A stretch of 64,000 nucleotides of DNA, taken from NCBI RefSeq assembly GCF_900188295.1, contig NZ_FZNM01000004.1, forward strand, positions 1 through 64,000, read 5' to 3'. This document shows positions 51,708-61,270 of the stretch, one piece after another. The notes under the pieces were generated by a model, which made no database searches, had not been told where the DNA came from, and saw nothing but the letters and a program-made list of their open reading frames with translations. Positions within the stretch are counted from its first letter, which is position 1; each line of letters begins with the position of its first letter. This DNA comes from Paracoccus sediminis. GTDB lineage: Bacteria > Pseudomonadota > Alphaproteobacteria > Rhodobacterales > Rhodobacteraceae. The position numbers were made by a program, and so were the translations under genes.

Positions 51708-54457
51708 TGCTGATGCTTGGTCCCATAGGCTTCGCGGCGCCCTGGGTGCTGACGGCGCTGATCGCGCTGCCTGTCCTGTGGATTCTGCTGCGCGCCCTGC
51801 CGCCCGCGCCACGCCAGGTGGCCTTTCCAGGCGTTGCGCTGTTGCGGGGCTTGCTGGACAAGGTTCCGGTCGCCCGGCGCACGCCCTGGTGGCTGCTGCT
51901 GCTGCGGCTGGCCGCTGTCGCCGCGCTGATCCTGGCTTTTGCCGGTCCGAGCTGGAAACCCGTCGTGCCTGTCGGACAAGGTGGTCCGCTGCTGGTGGTG
52001 CTGGACGCGGGCTGGGCCGCCGCCCCGGACTGGCCCGCCCGCCTGACGCGGGCGGAAGCCGCGCTGGGCAACGCCGCCGCCCAGGGGCGCCCCGCCGCGC
52101 TGCTGCTGGCTGACGGTCGCGCTGCGCCGGGCGCGCTGCCCTTTGCCCCCGCCGATACGCTGCTGGCGGGGTTGCGGGCCGCGCAGCCGATGCCCTGGGC
52201 CACGGGCCTGCCCGCCAATCCCCAGGCCGCGCTGGCGAATGTCCCGGAAGGGGCGCTGGAAACCCTGTGGATCAGCGACGGGCTGGACCATCCCAACCGC
52301 GGCGCCTGGCTGGAGGCGCTGACGCGGCGCGGCGCGGTTACGGTGGTGCCCCCCGCGCGCGCCGTCCGGTCGCTGTCGCTGCACGCGGGCGACACGCCTT
52401 CCCTGACGCTGGCGGCGACCGACGAGACCGCGCCCGCCATCCTGGCCATCGGTCCCGATCCCCAGGGCGTGGAACGCGAACTGGCCCGCCTGACCGCTGG
52501 CGATGCCGCCGTCGCCGACGGCACCTGGACGCGCCCCGCCGCCATCGACCTGCCGCCCGAACTGCGCAACCGCATCACCCGCTTCCAGGTCGAGGGCGAG
52601 GCCCACGCCGGGGCTGTCGTTCTGACCGATGACCGGGTGAAGCGCCGCAAGGTCGGACTTGTCGGAGACGCCGACCGCCAGGCCGAGGGGCAGGAGCTTT
52701 TGTCCCAGCTGCATTACCTGCGCCGCGCGCTGAACCCGACCGCCGACGTGGTCGAAGGCGGGCTTGGCGACGTGCTGGACACCGCGCCGGACGTGATCGT
52801 GCTGGCCGATCAGGTCGATCTGGCGGAATCGGCGGAACTGGCCGGATGGGTGGAGGAAGGCGGGCTGCTGATCCGCTTTGCCGGGCCGCGCATGGCCGCG
52901 TTCGAGGATTTGCAGAACGAACCGCTGATCCCCGTGCCGCTGCGGCAGGGGGGCCGCGACATCGGCGGCGCGCTGTCCTGGGGCGATCCCCGCACCATTC
53001 TGCCCTTTGCGGCAGAGGGTGTCTTTGCCGGTCTGATCCCGCCCGAGGACGTGACGATCCGCGCGCAACTGATGGCCCAGCCTGCGCCCGATCTGGCCGA
53101 CAGGACGCTGGCCGCGCTGTCGGACAACACGCCGCTGGTCACGCGTTCGCGGCAAGGCCAGGGACAGATCGTCCTGTTCCACGTCACTGCCAATGCCGAA
53201 TGGTCGAACCTGCCGATTTCGGGGCTGTTCGTGGACATGCTGAACCGGCTGGTCCAGACCGCCCGCGTCGCGCCTGCCGACGAGGTGTCCGAGGACCGGG
53301 ATCAGCCCTTCTGGACCCCGGAAACCGTATTGGACGGTTTCGGCCGCGCACAGCCCGCCGAAGGGATGGCGCCCGTTCCCGCCGCCGATCTTGCGCGCGG
53401 CACCGGGCCGAACCGTCCGGCGGGCATCTATGCCGCGGGCGAGCGGCGGACGGCATTGAACGCCGGCGGCCCGATGGTCCGGGCCGATTGGCCCGGCGCG
53501 ACCGTCGAGGCGGTGGGCACCACCGGGGGCCGCGACCTGACGGGCATCCTGCTGGCGCTTGCCGCGCTGATCCTGGCGGCGGATGCGCTGGGATCCGCGC
53601 TGCTGGCGCGGGGAGGGCGGGTCGCGGCGGCGGTTCTGCTGGCCCTGCTGATCCAGCCCGCGCCGCCCTTGATGGCCCAGGATCCGAATCCCGAACTGGC
53701 CCGCGCCGCGAACGAGGTCGCCCTGGCCTATGTCGTGACCGGCGACGAACGGGTGGACGACGCGTCGCGCGAAGGTCTGCGAGGCCTGTCCGTCGTGCTG
53801 CGGCAGCGCACCTCGGTCGAGCCGGGGGAACCCGTCGCCATCGACCTGGACCGTGACGACCTGTCGGTGCTGACCTTTCTGTACTGGCCCATCACCGACA
53901 CCCAGGCGGCCCCGTCACCCCAGGCTTATGTGCGGCTGAACCATTTCATGCGGTCGGGGGGCATGATCCTGTTCGACACGCGCGACGGCGATGTGGCGGG
54001 CGTCGGCGGGCCGGACATGTCGCAGGCCTTGCAAGCCCTGGCCGCGCCGCTGGAGATCCCGCCCCTGTCGCCTATTCCCGCCGATCATGTCCTGACTCGC
54101 AGCTTTTATCTGCTGTCCGACTTTCCGGGCCGCTGGCAGGGCAACCCCGTCTGGCTGGAGGCCCCGCCCGCAGGCGCCGAAACGGCCGAGGGGATGCCCT
54201 TTCGCCAGCTGAACGACGGCGTCAGCCCGGTAGTGATCGGCGGCAATTCCTGGGCCGAGGCCTGGGCCGTGGACGACAACGGCTATGCCGCCTATCCCAT
54301 CGGCCGGGGATGGGAAGGTGAGCAGCAGCGCGAGATGGCCTTTCGATTTGGCGTGAACCTGGTCATGTATGTCCTGACGGGCAACTATAAATCCGATCAG
54401 GTGCATGTCCCCGCCCTGCTGGACCGGATGCGGACCGAGGAGACGCTTGGCCCATGA
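51707..54457 (+). CDS. DUF4159 domain protein with BatA-like N-terminal membrane region
   Basis: The 916-residue protein starts with two membrane helices (about 10-25 and 60-78) joined by the BatA-type loop PRQVAFPGVALLRGLLDK, then a vWA- or GATase-like periplasmic region, two helices around 605-650 and a C-terminal DUF4159 domain (about 685-900: LSVLTFLYWPITD, LNHFMRSGGMILFDTRD, LTRSFYLLSDFPGRW). DUF4159 has a class I glutamine amidotransferase-like fold without catalytic Cys. ATG 51707 overlaps the DUF58 stop; ATG 51713 is also possible. Confidence 0.9.
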   Translation: MLMLGPIGFAAPWVLTALIALPVLWILLRALPPAPRQVAFPGVALLRGLLDKVPVARRTPWWLLLLRLAAVAALILAFAGPSWKPVVPVGQGGPLLVVLDAGWAAAPDWPARLTRAEAALGNAAAQGRPAALLLADGRAAPGALPFAPADTLLAGLRAAQPMPWATGLPANPQAALANVPEGALETLWISDGLDHPNRGAWLEALTRRGAVTVVPPARAVRSLSLHAGDTPSLTLAATDETAPAILAIGPDPQGVERELARLTAGDAAVADGTWTRPAAIDLPPELRNRITRFQVEGEAHAGAVVLTDDRVKRRKVGLVGDADRQAEGQELLSQLHYLRRALNPTADVVEGGLGDVLDTAPDVIVLADQVDLAESAELAGWVEEGGLLIRFAGPRMAAFEDLQNEPLIPVPLRQGGRDIGGALSWGDPRTILPFAAEGVFAGLIPPEDVTIRAQLMAQPAPDLADRTLAALSDNTPLVTRSRQGQGQIVLFHVTANAEWSNLPISGLFVDMLNRLVQTARVAPADEVSEDRDQPFWTPETVLDGFGRAQPAEGMAPVPAADLARGTGPNRPAGIYAAGERRTALNAGGPMVRADWPGATVEAVGTTGGRDLTGILLALAALILAADALGSALLARGGRVAAAVLLALLIQPAPPLMAQDPNPELARAANEVALAYVVTGDERVDDASREGLRGLSVVLRQRTSVEPGEPVAIDLDRDDLSVLTFLYWPITDTQAAPSPQAYVRLNHFMRSGGMILFDTRDGDVAGVGGPDMSQALQALAAPLEIPPLSPIPADHVLTRSFYLLSDFPGRWQGNPVWLEAPPAGAETAEGMPFRQLNDGVSPVVIGGNSWAEAWAVDDNGYAAYPIGRGWEGEQQREMAFRFGVNLVMYVLTGNYKSDQVHVPALLDRMRTEETLGP

Positions 54458-56583
54458 TCTCGACCGCGACCCAGCTTCGCTTCGATCCCCTGCTGCCCTG
54501 GTGGGTCATCGCCGGGTTGGCCGTGCTGGCGCTGCTGGTGGCGGGGTTCGCGCTGTGGCGCGGGCTGCGGGGCTGGGCATGGCGCGGCCTTGCCGGTCTG
54601 GCCACCGCCCTGGCCCTGGCCGGTCCCGCGTTGGAGATCGGCAGCCGCACGGGCCTGTCGGACATCGTGATCCTGATCGACGACCGTTCCGCCAGCCAAG
54701 ACCTGCCGGAACGCACCGCCCAGGCGGATGCCGCCGTCGATGCCATGTCCCGCCGGATCGCCGCGTTGCCGAATACGGAACTGCGCCGCGTGACGGTAGG
54801 CGATAACGATGACGGCACGCTTTTGGCGACCGAACTGGCCCGCGCCATCGCCGCCGAACCCGACACCCGGCTGGCAGGCGTCATTGCCGTCACCGACGGG
54901 CGCCTGCACGATCCGGCCATGCTGCCCGCGGACGTGCCCGCGCCTGTCCATGTTCTCTTGACGGGCCGGCCCCAGGATTGGGACCGCCGCCTGGTGATCG
55001 AGGAAGCCCCGGCCTTCGGCCTGATCGACCAACAGGTGATGATCCGCCTGCGCATCGAGGATCAGGGCGCCGTGCCGCCTGCCGCGCAGGCCGGGCCGGT
55101 CAACCTGCGCCTGTCCATCGACGGAGAGAACGAGCAGGTGATGGCCGTGCCCGTGGACCAGACGATCACCCTGCCGCTGACGCTGGATCACGCAGGCCAG
55201 AATGTCGTGCAGATCAGCTTCGACGCGCCCGAAGGCGGCGAGTTGACCGACCGCAACAACAGCGCCGCGATCAGCATCAACGGCGTGCGCGACCGGCTGC
55301 GCGTCCTGCTGGTGTCGGGCGAACCCCATGCGGGCGAACGGACCTGGCGCAATCTGCTGAAATCGGACGCGGCGGTCGACCTGATCCATTTCACCATTCT
55401 GCGCCCGCCCGACAAATCCGACGGCGTGCCGGTCAACGAACTGTCGCTGATCGCCTTTCCGACCCAGGAACTGTTCATGGAGCGGATCGAGGATTTCGAC
55501 CTTATCATCTTCGACCGCTATAGCGTGCGGGGGATCCTGCCGCCCGATTATTACGCCAACATCGCCCGCTACGTCGAAAACGGCGGGGCGGTCCTGGTTT
55601 CCGCAGGGCCGGAGATGGCCGGAGTGGAAAGCCTGTATCTGTCGCCGCTGGGACAGATCCTGCCCGCCCGCCCGACCGGACAGGTGCTCGAAGCACCTTT
55701 CCGTCCGCGCCTGACGGAGGACGGGCGCCGCCATCCTGTCACCGCCGGCTTGCCGGGGGCCGAGGGTCGGGACGGAAATCCGGCCTGGGGCCGCTGGCTG
55801 CGCATGGCGACGGTGACGCCGGATGCGGATGCCCAGGTGGCGATGACCGGCATCGAGGACCAGCCCCTGCTGATCCTGGACCGGGTGGGCCAGGGACGGG
55901 TCGCGCTGCTCACCTCGGACCAGGTGTGGCTGTGGGGGCGCGGCTTCGAGGGCGGCGGTCCGCAACTGGAGTTGCTGCGCCGCATCGCCCATTGGTCCAT
56001 GAAGGAACCCGAACTGGAGGAGGAGGCGCTGCTGGCCGACGTCTCGGGCGATCTGGCCGTCCGGTTCACCCGCCGCACCATGGCCGACGGCGCCGGGCCG
56101 CTGGTGGTGATGCGCCCTGACGGCGGGACCGAGGAGGTTGCCCTGACCCCTGCCGGGCCGGGCCGGTTCGTCGCCGACTGGACGGCGCCGGAGCCGGGTC
56201 TCTATCGGCTGCAAGACGGCGACCTGCGCCGGGTTCTGGCGCTTGGCCCCGCCGCGCCGCGCGAATTCGAACAGACCGTCGCCAGCCCTGCCGCCCTGGT
56301 GCCGCTGGCGGACGCGACGGGCGGCGGGATCGTCAACCTGTCGGACGGGGTGCCCGACCTGCGCACCGTGGCGCCGGGCCGCTCGGCGCATGGCAGCGCC
56401 GCCCTGGGCGACTGGATCGCGGTGATGCCCCGCGATGCGGCGTCCGTTACCGGGCTGGAACGCAGGCCTTTGCTGCCGGGCTGGGCCTGGCTGGCCTTGG
56501 TCGCGGGCCTGATCCTGACGGGCTGGCTGCGCGAAGGCCGCCCCGGCAAGGCCGCGCCCATGGCGCCCGGTGTCGCTGGCTGA
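54454..56583 (+). CDS. Large membrane protein with GATase1-like periplasmic domain
   Basis: The 709-residue protein has two N-terminal helices (about 17-35, 40-58) and one near the C-terminus (about 672-692). Between them are vWA-like strands ([19 protein letters not shown]) and a glutaminase-like fold ([33 protein letters not shown]) lacking catalytic residues. ATG 54454 overlaps the DUF4159 stop as ATGA. It is the last gene of the moxR operon and likely forms a membrane complex with the DUF4159 protein. No function is established. Confidence 0.82.
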   Translation: MISTATQLRFDPLLPWWVIAGLAVLALLVAGFALWRGLRGWAWRGLAGLATALALAGPALEIGSRTGLSDIVILIDDRSASQDLPERTAQADAAVDAMSRRIAALPNTELRRVTVGDNDDGTLLATELARAIAAEPDTRLAGVIAVTDGRLHDPAMLPADVPAPVHVLLTGRPQDWDRRLVIEEAPAFGLIDQQVMIRLRIEDQGAVPPAAQAGPVNLRLSIDGENEQVMAVPVDQTITLPLTLDHAGQNVVQISFDAPEGGELTDRNNSAAISINGVRDRLRVLLVSGEPHAGERTWRNLLKSDAAVDLIHFTILRPPDKSDGVPVNELSLIAFPTQELFMERIEDFDLIIFDRYSVRGILPPDYYANIARYVENGGAVLVSAGPEMAGVESLYLSPLGQILPARPTGQVLEAPFRPRLTEDGRRHPVTAGLPGAEGRDGNPAWGRWLRMATVTPDADAQVAMTGIEDQPLLILDRVGQGRVALLTSDQVWLWGRGFEGGGPQLELLRRIAHWSMKEPELEEEALLADVSGDLAVRFTRRTMADGAGPLVVMRPDGGTEEVALTPAGPGRFVADWTAPEPGLYRLQDGDLRRVLALGPAAPREFEQTVASPAALVPLADATGGGIVNLSDGVPDLRTVAPGRSAHGSAALGDWIAVMPRDAASVTGLERRPLLPGWAWLALVAGLILTGWLREGRPGKAAPMAPGVAG

Positions 56584-56642
56584 CCGCTTGCCAACCGTCA
56601 TGCACGTTGCTAACCCGGAAAAAACGTCCCGAAGGAACGCTT

Positions 56643-57122
56643 ATGGCTGATGAAACGCGCGCCCCCGCCCCATATGCCGTGGCTGACCTGTCGCTGATAA
56701 AGCGCATCATCCCGCACCGCTATCCCTTTCTGTTCATCGACAGGGTGCGCGACATCGTCCCCCACGAAGGCGGGGTCGGCGTCAAGATGGTCACCTGCAA
56801 CGAACCGCATTTCCAGGGCCATTTCCCCGACGAGCCCGTGATGCCCGGCGTCACCATCGTCGAGGCGATGGCCCAGACCGCTGCCGTGATCGTCGGGATC
56901 AGCATGAACATCATCGACAAACCGCTGGCGACCTATTTCATGGGCATCGACAAGTGCAAGTTCCGCCGCATGGTCGTGCCCGGCGACGTGCTGGAACTGC
57001 ATTGCAAAGCCTTGCGCGGCGGCGGCAGGATCTGGAAGTTCGAGGGCCGTGCCCTGGTCGACGGACAGCTTTGCGCCTCGGCCGAATTCACGGCAATGAT
57101 GGCGCTCAAGGCCGATGGCTGA
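56643..57122 (+). CDS. fabZ: 3-hydroxyacyl-ACP dehydratase FabZ
   Basis: The 159-residue hot-dog dehydratase has [13 protein letters not shown] and the active-site segment [20 protein letters not shown], with His60 and Glu74. It dehydrates beta-hydroxyacyl-ACP in fatty acid synthesis. GAAGGA precedes ATG 56643; an upstream in-frame ATG at 56607 has no such site. It overlaps lpxA by 8 bp, the usual arrangement with lipid A genes. Confidence 0.96.
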   Translation: MADETRAPAPYAVADLSLIKRIIPHRYPFLFIDRVRDIVPHEGGVGVKMVTCNEPHFQGHFPDEPVMPGVTIVEAMAQTAAVIVGISMNIIDKPLATYFMGIDKCKFRRMVVPGDVLELHCKALRGGGRIWKFEGRALVDGQLCASAEFTAMMALKADG

Positions 57123-57903
57123 CGCCCGCATACACCCCAGCGCGGTGATCGAGGACGGCGCCCAAATCGGCGCGGACGTCCGCATCGGACCGTTCTGCGT
57201 GGTCGGCCCCAGGGTCCGGCTGGCCGACGGGGTGGAGTTGAAATCCCACGTCGCCGTTGCCGGGGATACCAGCATCGGCGCCGGCACGGTCGTCTTTCCC
57301 TTTGCCTCGATCGGAGAGGTGCCGCAGGATCTGAAGTTCCGGGGCGAGGATGTGAGGCTGGATATCGGCGCGCGCAACCGCATCCGGGAATACGTCACTA
57401 TGAACCCCGGCACGCAGGGGGGCGGTGGTGTGACCCGCGTGGGCGATGACGGGCTGTTCATGGCGGGCTGCCATGTGGGCCACGACTGCCAGCTTGGCGA
57501 CCGGGTGATCCTGGTCAACAATGCCTCGCTGGCCGGGCATTGCCATCTGGACGACGACGTGATCGTCGGGGGCCTGTCCGGCGTGCATCAGTGGGTGCGC
57601 ATCGGGCGCGGCGCGATGATCGGCGCGGTGACGATGGTGACGGCCGACGTGATTCCCTATGGGCTGGTCCAGGGGCCGCGCGGACATCTGGACGGGTTGA
57701 ACCTGGTCGGGCTGAAGCGCCGGGGCGCCAGCCGCGCCGATATCCACGAATTGCGCGCCATGCTGGACAGCCTGGGCGCGGGCAGTTTCCGCGACACCGC
57801 CCGCCATCTGGCCGAAGGCGAGGCGGGGCCGATGGCCCGCGACGTGCTGAGCTTCATCCTGGGGCCGTCCGACCGCAGCTTCCTGACCCCGAAACCCGCA
57901 TGA
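57115..57903 (+). CDS. lpxA: UDP-N-acetylglucosamine acyltransferase LpxA
   Basis: LpxA performs the first step of lipid A synthesis. The 262-residue protein has hexapeptide repeats in the first 190 residues ([33 protein letters not shown]) and the catalytic His123 in [12 protein letters not shown], then a helical C-terminus. Start ATG 57115 overlaps fabZ; the stop overlaps lpxI as ATGA. Confidence 0.97.
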   Translation: MADARIHPSAVIEDGAQIGADVRIGPFCVVGPRVRLADGVELKSHVAVAGDTSIGAGTVVFPFASIGEVPQDLKFRGEDVRLDIGARNRIREYVTMNPGTQGGGGVTRVGDDGLFMAGCHVGHDCQLGDRVILVNNASLAGHCHLDDDVIVGGLSGVHQWVRIGRGAMIGAVTMVTADVIPYGLVQGPRGHLDGLNLVGLKRRGASRADIHELRAMLDSLGAGSFRDTARHLAEGEAGPMARDVLSFILGPSDRSFLTPKPA

Positions 57904-58706
57904 GCCGAACCGCCGTCATCGCAGGGCAAGGTGCCCTGGCCCCCGCCGTCATCGCCGCCTTGGATGCGCCGCTGGTCTATTCCCTTGACGGCTTCGCGCC
58001 CGAGGGGGTGGATGCGCAGCCTTTCCGGCTGGAACGGCTGGTGCCCTTTCTGGACAGCCTGCTGGATCAGGACGTGTCGCGCGTGGTCTTTGCAGGCGCA
58101 ATCCGCCGCCCGCGCCTGGACCCGGACCTGTTCGACGCCCGCACGGCGCAACTGGTGCCGCGCATCATGATGGCGATGCAGTCGGGCGACGACGGTGCGC
58201 TGCGCGCGGTGCTGGACGTGTTTCAGGAACACGGGCTGGCCATCGCCTCGGTCGCCGAGGTGGCATCCGACCTGATCCCCGGCGAAGGCGTGCTGGCAGG
58301 CGAACCCTCGGCCGCCGACCGGCGCGACGCAGAGCGCGCGGCGCTGATCCTGGCCGCCATGGGTCCGCTGGATATCGGGCAGGGGGCCGTCGTCGCCCAA
58401 GGGCAATGCCTTGCCATCGAAACCCTGCCCGGTACGGCGGCAATGCTGGATTTCGCGGCCTGTCATGCCGCGCTTCGGCCCAACCCGAACGGCGCCAAGG
58501 GGGTTTTCGTCAAGGCGCCCAAGCCCGGCCAGGACATGCGCATCGATCTTCCGACGCTTGGCCCCGACACCGTGACCCAGGCCGCCGCTGCCGGGCTGGC
58601 GGGCATCGCCTGGCAGGCGGGCGGGGTGATCCTGCTGGATCGGGACCATGCGATCCGCAGCGCGGAATCGGCGGGGCTGTTCCTGTGGGCCATGCCGCCA
58701 TCGTGA
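57900..58706 (+). CDS. lpxI: UDP-2,3-diacylglucosamine pyrophosphatase LpxI
   Basis: The 268-residue protein is the DUF1009/LpxI type that replaces LpxH in alphaproteobacteria. It has the N-terminal segment TAVIAGQGALAPAVIAAL, VVFAGAIRRPRL, and the C-terminal catalytic domain motifs GQGAVVAQGQCLAIE and GAKGVFVKAPKPGQDMRIDLP with the conserved Asp for metal. It cleaves UDP-diacylglucosamine to lipid X. Located between lpxA and lpxB. Confidence 0.95.
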   Translation: MSRTAVIAGQGALAPAVIAALDAPLVYSLDGFAPEGVDAQPFRLERLVPFLDSLLDQDVSRVVFAGAIRRPRLDPDLFDARTAQLVPRIMMAMQSGDDGALRAVLDVFQEHGLAIASVAEVASDLIPGEGVLAGEPSAADRRDAERAALILAAMGPLDIGQGAVVAQGQCLAIETLPGTAAMLDFAACHAALRPNPNGAKGVFVKAPKPGQDMRIDLPTLGPDTVTQAAAAGLAGIAWQAGGVILLDRDHAIRSAESAGLFLWAMPPS

Positions 58707-58733
58707 CGTGACCTTCCCAGCCGGGTGAAACAC

Positions 58734-59888
58734 ATGAAGTTCTTCCTGATCGCGGGCGAACCTTCGGGCGACCAGTTGGGGGCCGCGCTGATGGCGGGCC
58801 TGCGCAGGCTTGCGCCCGACGCCGAACTTGTGGGCATTGGCGGGGATGCGATGGCCGCGCAAGGTCTGGACAGCCTGTTTCCCATGGGGGAACTGAGCCT
58901 GATGGGCATTTGGGAGGTTCTGCCCAAATACCGCCACCTGCAACGCCGCATTGCCCAGACGGCAGACAGGATCGCCGCCGAACGCCCCGATGCCCTTATC
59001 ACCATCGACAGCCCGGATTTCTGCCTGCGCGTGGCCCGCGCGGCACGGGACAGGCGGCCCGACCTGCGCACGGTCCACTATGTCGCGCCGTCCGTCTGGG
59101 CATGGCGGGCGGGGCGGGCGCTGAAGATGGCGCAGGTCATCGATCACGTGCTGGCGATCCTGCCGTTCGAACCGCCCCTGATGCGAACGGCGGGAATGAC
59201 CTGCGATTTCGTGGGCCATCCCGCCGCCGCCGCCGCCGTGGCCGGTCCCGACGACGCCGCGCTGTTCCGGGCCGGTCACGGAATTGCGCCCGAAGCGCCG
59301 CTGGTCCTGTGCCTGCCCGGCTCGCGCCGGGGCGAGGTCGATCGCCTGCTGCCCCGTTTCGGCGAGACGCTGAGGGATCTTCGCCGCCACGTTCCCGAAG
59401 TTCAGGTTGTCTTGCCGACCGTGCAGGGGGTGGCCGACCTGGCCCGGCACCTGACGGCCGAGTGGTCGTCGCGCCCCCTGGTGATCGAGGATCCGGCACA
59501 GAAATGCGCGGCCTTTGCGGCGGCCGATCTGGCCTTGGCGGCTTCGGGAACGGTCAGCCTGGATCTGGCGGCGAACCGGGTGCCGATGGTGATCGGCTAT
59601 GACATGGCGCCGATCAGCCGGATGCTGATCGGAATGCTGCTGAAGACCGACACCGTGACGCTGGTCAATTTGGTCAGCGACACCCGCACTGTCCCCGAAT
59701 TCCTGGGCCGCGACTGCCGGCCCGCGCCGATGGCGCAGGCCTTGTTGCGATTGCTGGACGATCCCGCCGCGCGGGCCGCCCAGTTGGACGCGATGGACCT
59801 GACCATGGACCGGCTGGGCAAGGGGGGCGAGGCGCCGGGCCTGCGCGCGGCCCGGTCCGTTTTGCGGGCCGTTACAGGACCGCGGTGA
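58734..59888 (+). CDS. lpxB: Lipid-A-disaccharide synthase LpxB
   Basis: The 384-residue GT19 glycosyltransferase has IAGEPSGDQLGAALM at the N-terminus, GIGGDAMAAQGLDSLF, VHYVAPSVWAWRAGRA, LPGSRRGEVDRLLP and ASGTVSLDLA. It joins lipid X and its UDP form. ATG 58734 follows GGGTGA; a GTG at 58725 is the alternative. Its last 17 bp overlap the convergent ridA-like gene. Confidence 0.96.
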   Translation: MKFFLIAGEPSGDQLGAALMAGLRRLAPDAELVGIGGDAMAAQGLDSLFPMGELSLMGIWEVLPKYRHLQRRIAQTADRIAAERPDALITIDSPDFCLRVARAARDRRPDLRTVHYVAPSVWAWRAGRALKMAQVIDHVLAILPFEPPLMRTAGMTCDFVGHPAAAAAVAGPDDAALFRAGHGIAPEAPLVLCLPGSRRGEVDRLLPRFGETLRDLRRHVPEVQVVLPTVQGVADLARHLTAEWSSRPLVIEDPAQKCAAFAAADLALAASGTVSLDLAANRVPMVIGYDMAPISRMLIGMLLKTDTVTLVNLVSDTRTVPEFLGRDCRPAPMAQALLRLLDDPAARAAQLDAMDLTMDRLGKGGEAPGLRAARSVLRAVTGPR

Positions 59889-60219
59889 CGATCACCTCGA
59901 CCTTGTAATCCGGGGTGGCCAGCTTCGCCTCGCCCGTGGCGCGCGCCGGGGTGTGGCCCTGGGGCGCCCACTGATCCCAGACGGCGTTCATTTCGGCGAA
60001 ATCGGCCATGTCGGCCAGCCAGATCTGGGCCGACACGATTCGGGTCTTGTCGGTGCCCGCGGCGGCCAGCAGGCGGTCCACCTGTTCCAGCACCACGCGG
60101 GTCTGGTCGGCTACGGACGCGCCGGGTTCACCCACCTGTCCCGCCAGCCACACGATTCCGTTGGCGACGACCGCCTGGCTCATGCGCGGGCCGGTTTCGA
60201 TCCGCTTGATATCGCTCAT
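59872..60219 (-). CDS. RidA family protein (enamine/imine deaminase)
   Basis: The 115-residue protein has the RidA pattern: SQAVVANGIVWLAGQVG, RVVLEQVDRLLAAAGTDKTRIV, and WDQWAPQGHTPARATGEAKLA with the conserved Arg. It hydrolyses reactive enamines, or a similar substrate (the last strand is VEVIVTAVL). ATG 60219 fits the AAGGAG site; ATG 60225 lies too close to it. It follows a TauE-type gene by 2 bp and may clear imines from the same pathway. Confidence 0.92.
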   Translation of the reverse strand: MSDIKRIETGPRMSQAVVANGIVWLAGQVGEPGASVADQTRVVLEQVDRLLAAAGTDKTRIVSAQIWLADMADFAEMNAVWDQWAPQGHTPARATGEAKLATPDYKVEVIVTAVL

Positions 60220-60221
60220 GT

Positions 60222-60977
60222 TCATGCTCCTTGAATGAGACGCCAGAAAAAGATCGCGGTCATGCCGAAGCCGATCACGGCGATCAGCAGCCGCAGGACA
60301 TGGCGTGGGATCCGCCGCGCGACGGGCGGTCCGGCATAGCCCCCCGCGATCGTACCCAGGGCCATGATCGCCGCCGGTCCCCAGGCCACGGTGCCCCCCG
60401 CGGCGAAGACGGCGAAGGCGATGACCGACAGCGCAAAGCTCAGCCAGCATTTCAGGCCGTTCATCTCGTGCAGGTCGGTCATGCCCCACATCGCAAAGAC
60501 CGCCAGCAGCACGATGCCCAACCCGCCGTTGAAATAGCCGCCGTAGACCGCCACCGGCAGCAGGATGCCCAGGCCAAAGGGCATGACCACCGATCGCCAG
60601 CGCGACGCCACGCGCCGTACGTCGTCGGCACGATAGAACACCAGGGTAGCGACCAGCAGCAGGAACGGCACAAGCGCGGAAAACGCCTTGTTCGAACTGA
60701 CCAGCAAAAGGCCGCTGCCCACCGCCCCGCCGATCATCGTCCAGACCGTCAGACGGGCCAGGGGCGCGTCGTGGATGCGGCGGATGTCGTCGCGAAACCC
60801 GATGGCCGACGACAGGTAACCCGGCAACGCGGCAACCGTGCTGGTCGCGTTGGCCGCGACCGGGGGAATGCCGATGAAGACAAGCGCCGGAAAGGTGATG
60901 AAGGTGCCGCCGCCGGCGACCGCGTTCAGCATCCCCCCCAGCAGCCCGGCGATGAACAGCAGGGCAATATCCAGCAT
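60222..60977 (-). CDS. Sulfite exporter TauE/SafE family protein
   Basis: The 251-residue protein has about eight hydrophobic helices and the family's repeated N-terminal motif GLLGGMLNAVAGGGTFITFP and the second-half PVAVYGGYFNGGLGIVLLAV. It moves organosulfur or related anions; substrate not assignable. Cotranscribed with ridA-like. Divergent from the polyamine-type ABC operon (293-bp gap, AAATGTCGCA element at 61180). Confidence 0.92.
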   Translation of the reverse strand: MLDIALLFIAGLLGGMLNAVAGGGTFITFPALVFIGIPPVAANATSTVAALPGYLSSAIGFRDDIRRIHDAPLARLTVWTMIGGAVGSGLLLVSSNKAFSALVPFLLLVATLVFYRADDVRRVASRWRSVVMPFGLGILLPVAVYGGYFNGGLGIVLLAVFAMWGMTDLHEMNGLKCWLSFALSVIAFAVFAAGGTVAWGPAAIMALGTIAGGYAGPPVARRIPRHVLRLLIAVIGFGMTAIFFWRLIQGA

Positions 60978-61179
60978 CGGCAGCCTTTGAACGGGTCAGG
61001 GGGCCTGACGGTGGGGCGGCGTGAACGGCCGCGGGAATCGGGTCGGTCGCGACGCTAGCCGCCGCGCAAGGGGCATTCAAGGCCGGACCCCATGGCGCCG
61101 CATGCCTGCGGTTGCATCACGACTGCCGATTTTACGGGCGGTGGCATCCGGCGCATGGAAGCGACCTTTGGGGGCGAAG

Positions 61180-61189
61180 AAATGTCGCA
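61180..61189. promoter_or_regulatory. 10-mer AAATGTCGCA upstream of the ABC ATPase gene (copy 1)
   Basis: The same 10 bases recur at 62418-62427, upstream of the first binding-protein gene. Two copies ahead of genes in one transport locus suggest a regulator site or promoter element. No symmetry is evident. Confidence 0.3.
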
Positions 61190-61270
61190 AACGGTGTTGC
61201 GCTTGTGCCGACGCGGCGCTTAACGTGCGAATGCGCTGAACAACCAGAACCAGAACAGGGAGAGCGCCTT

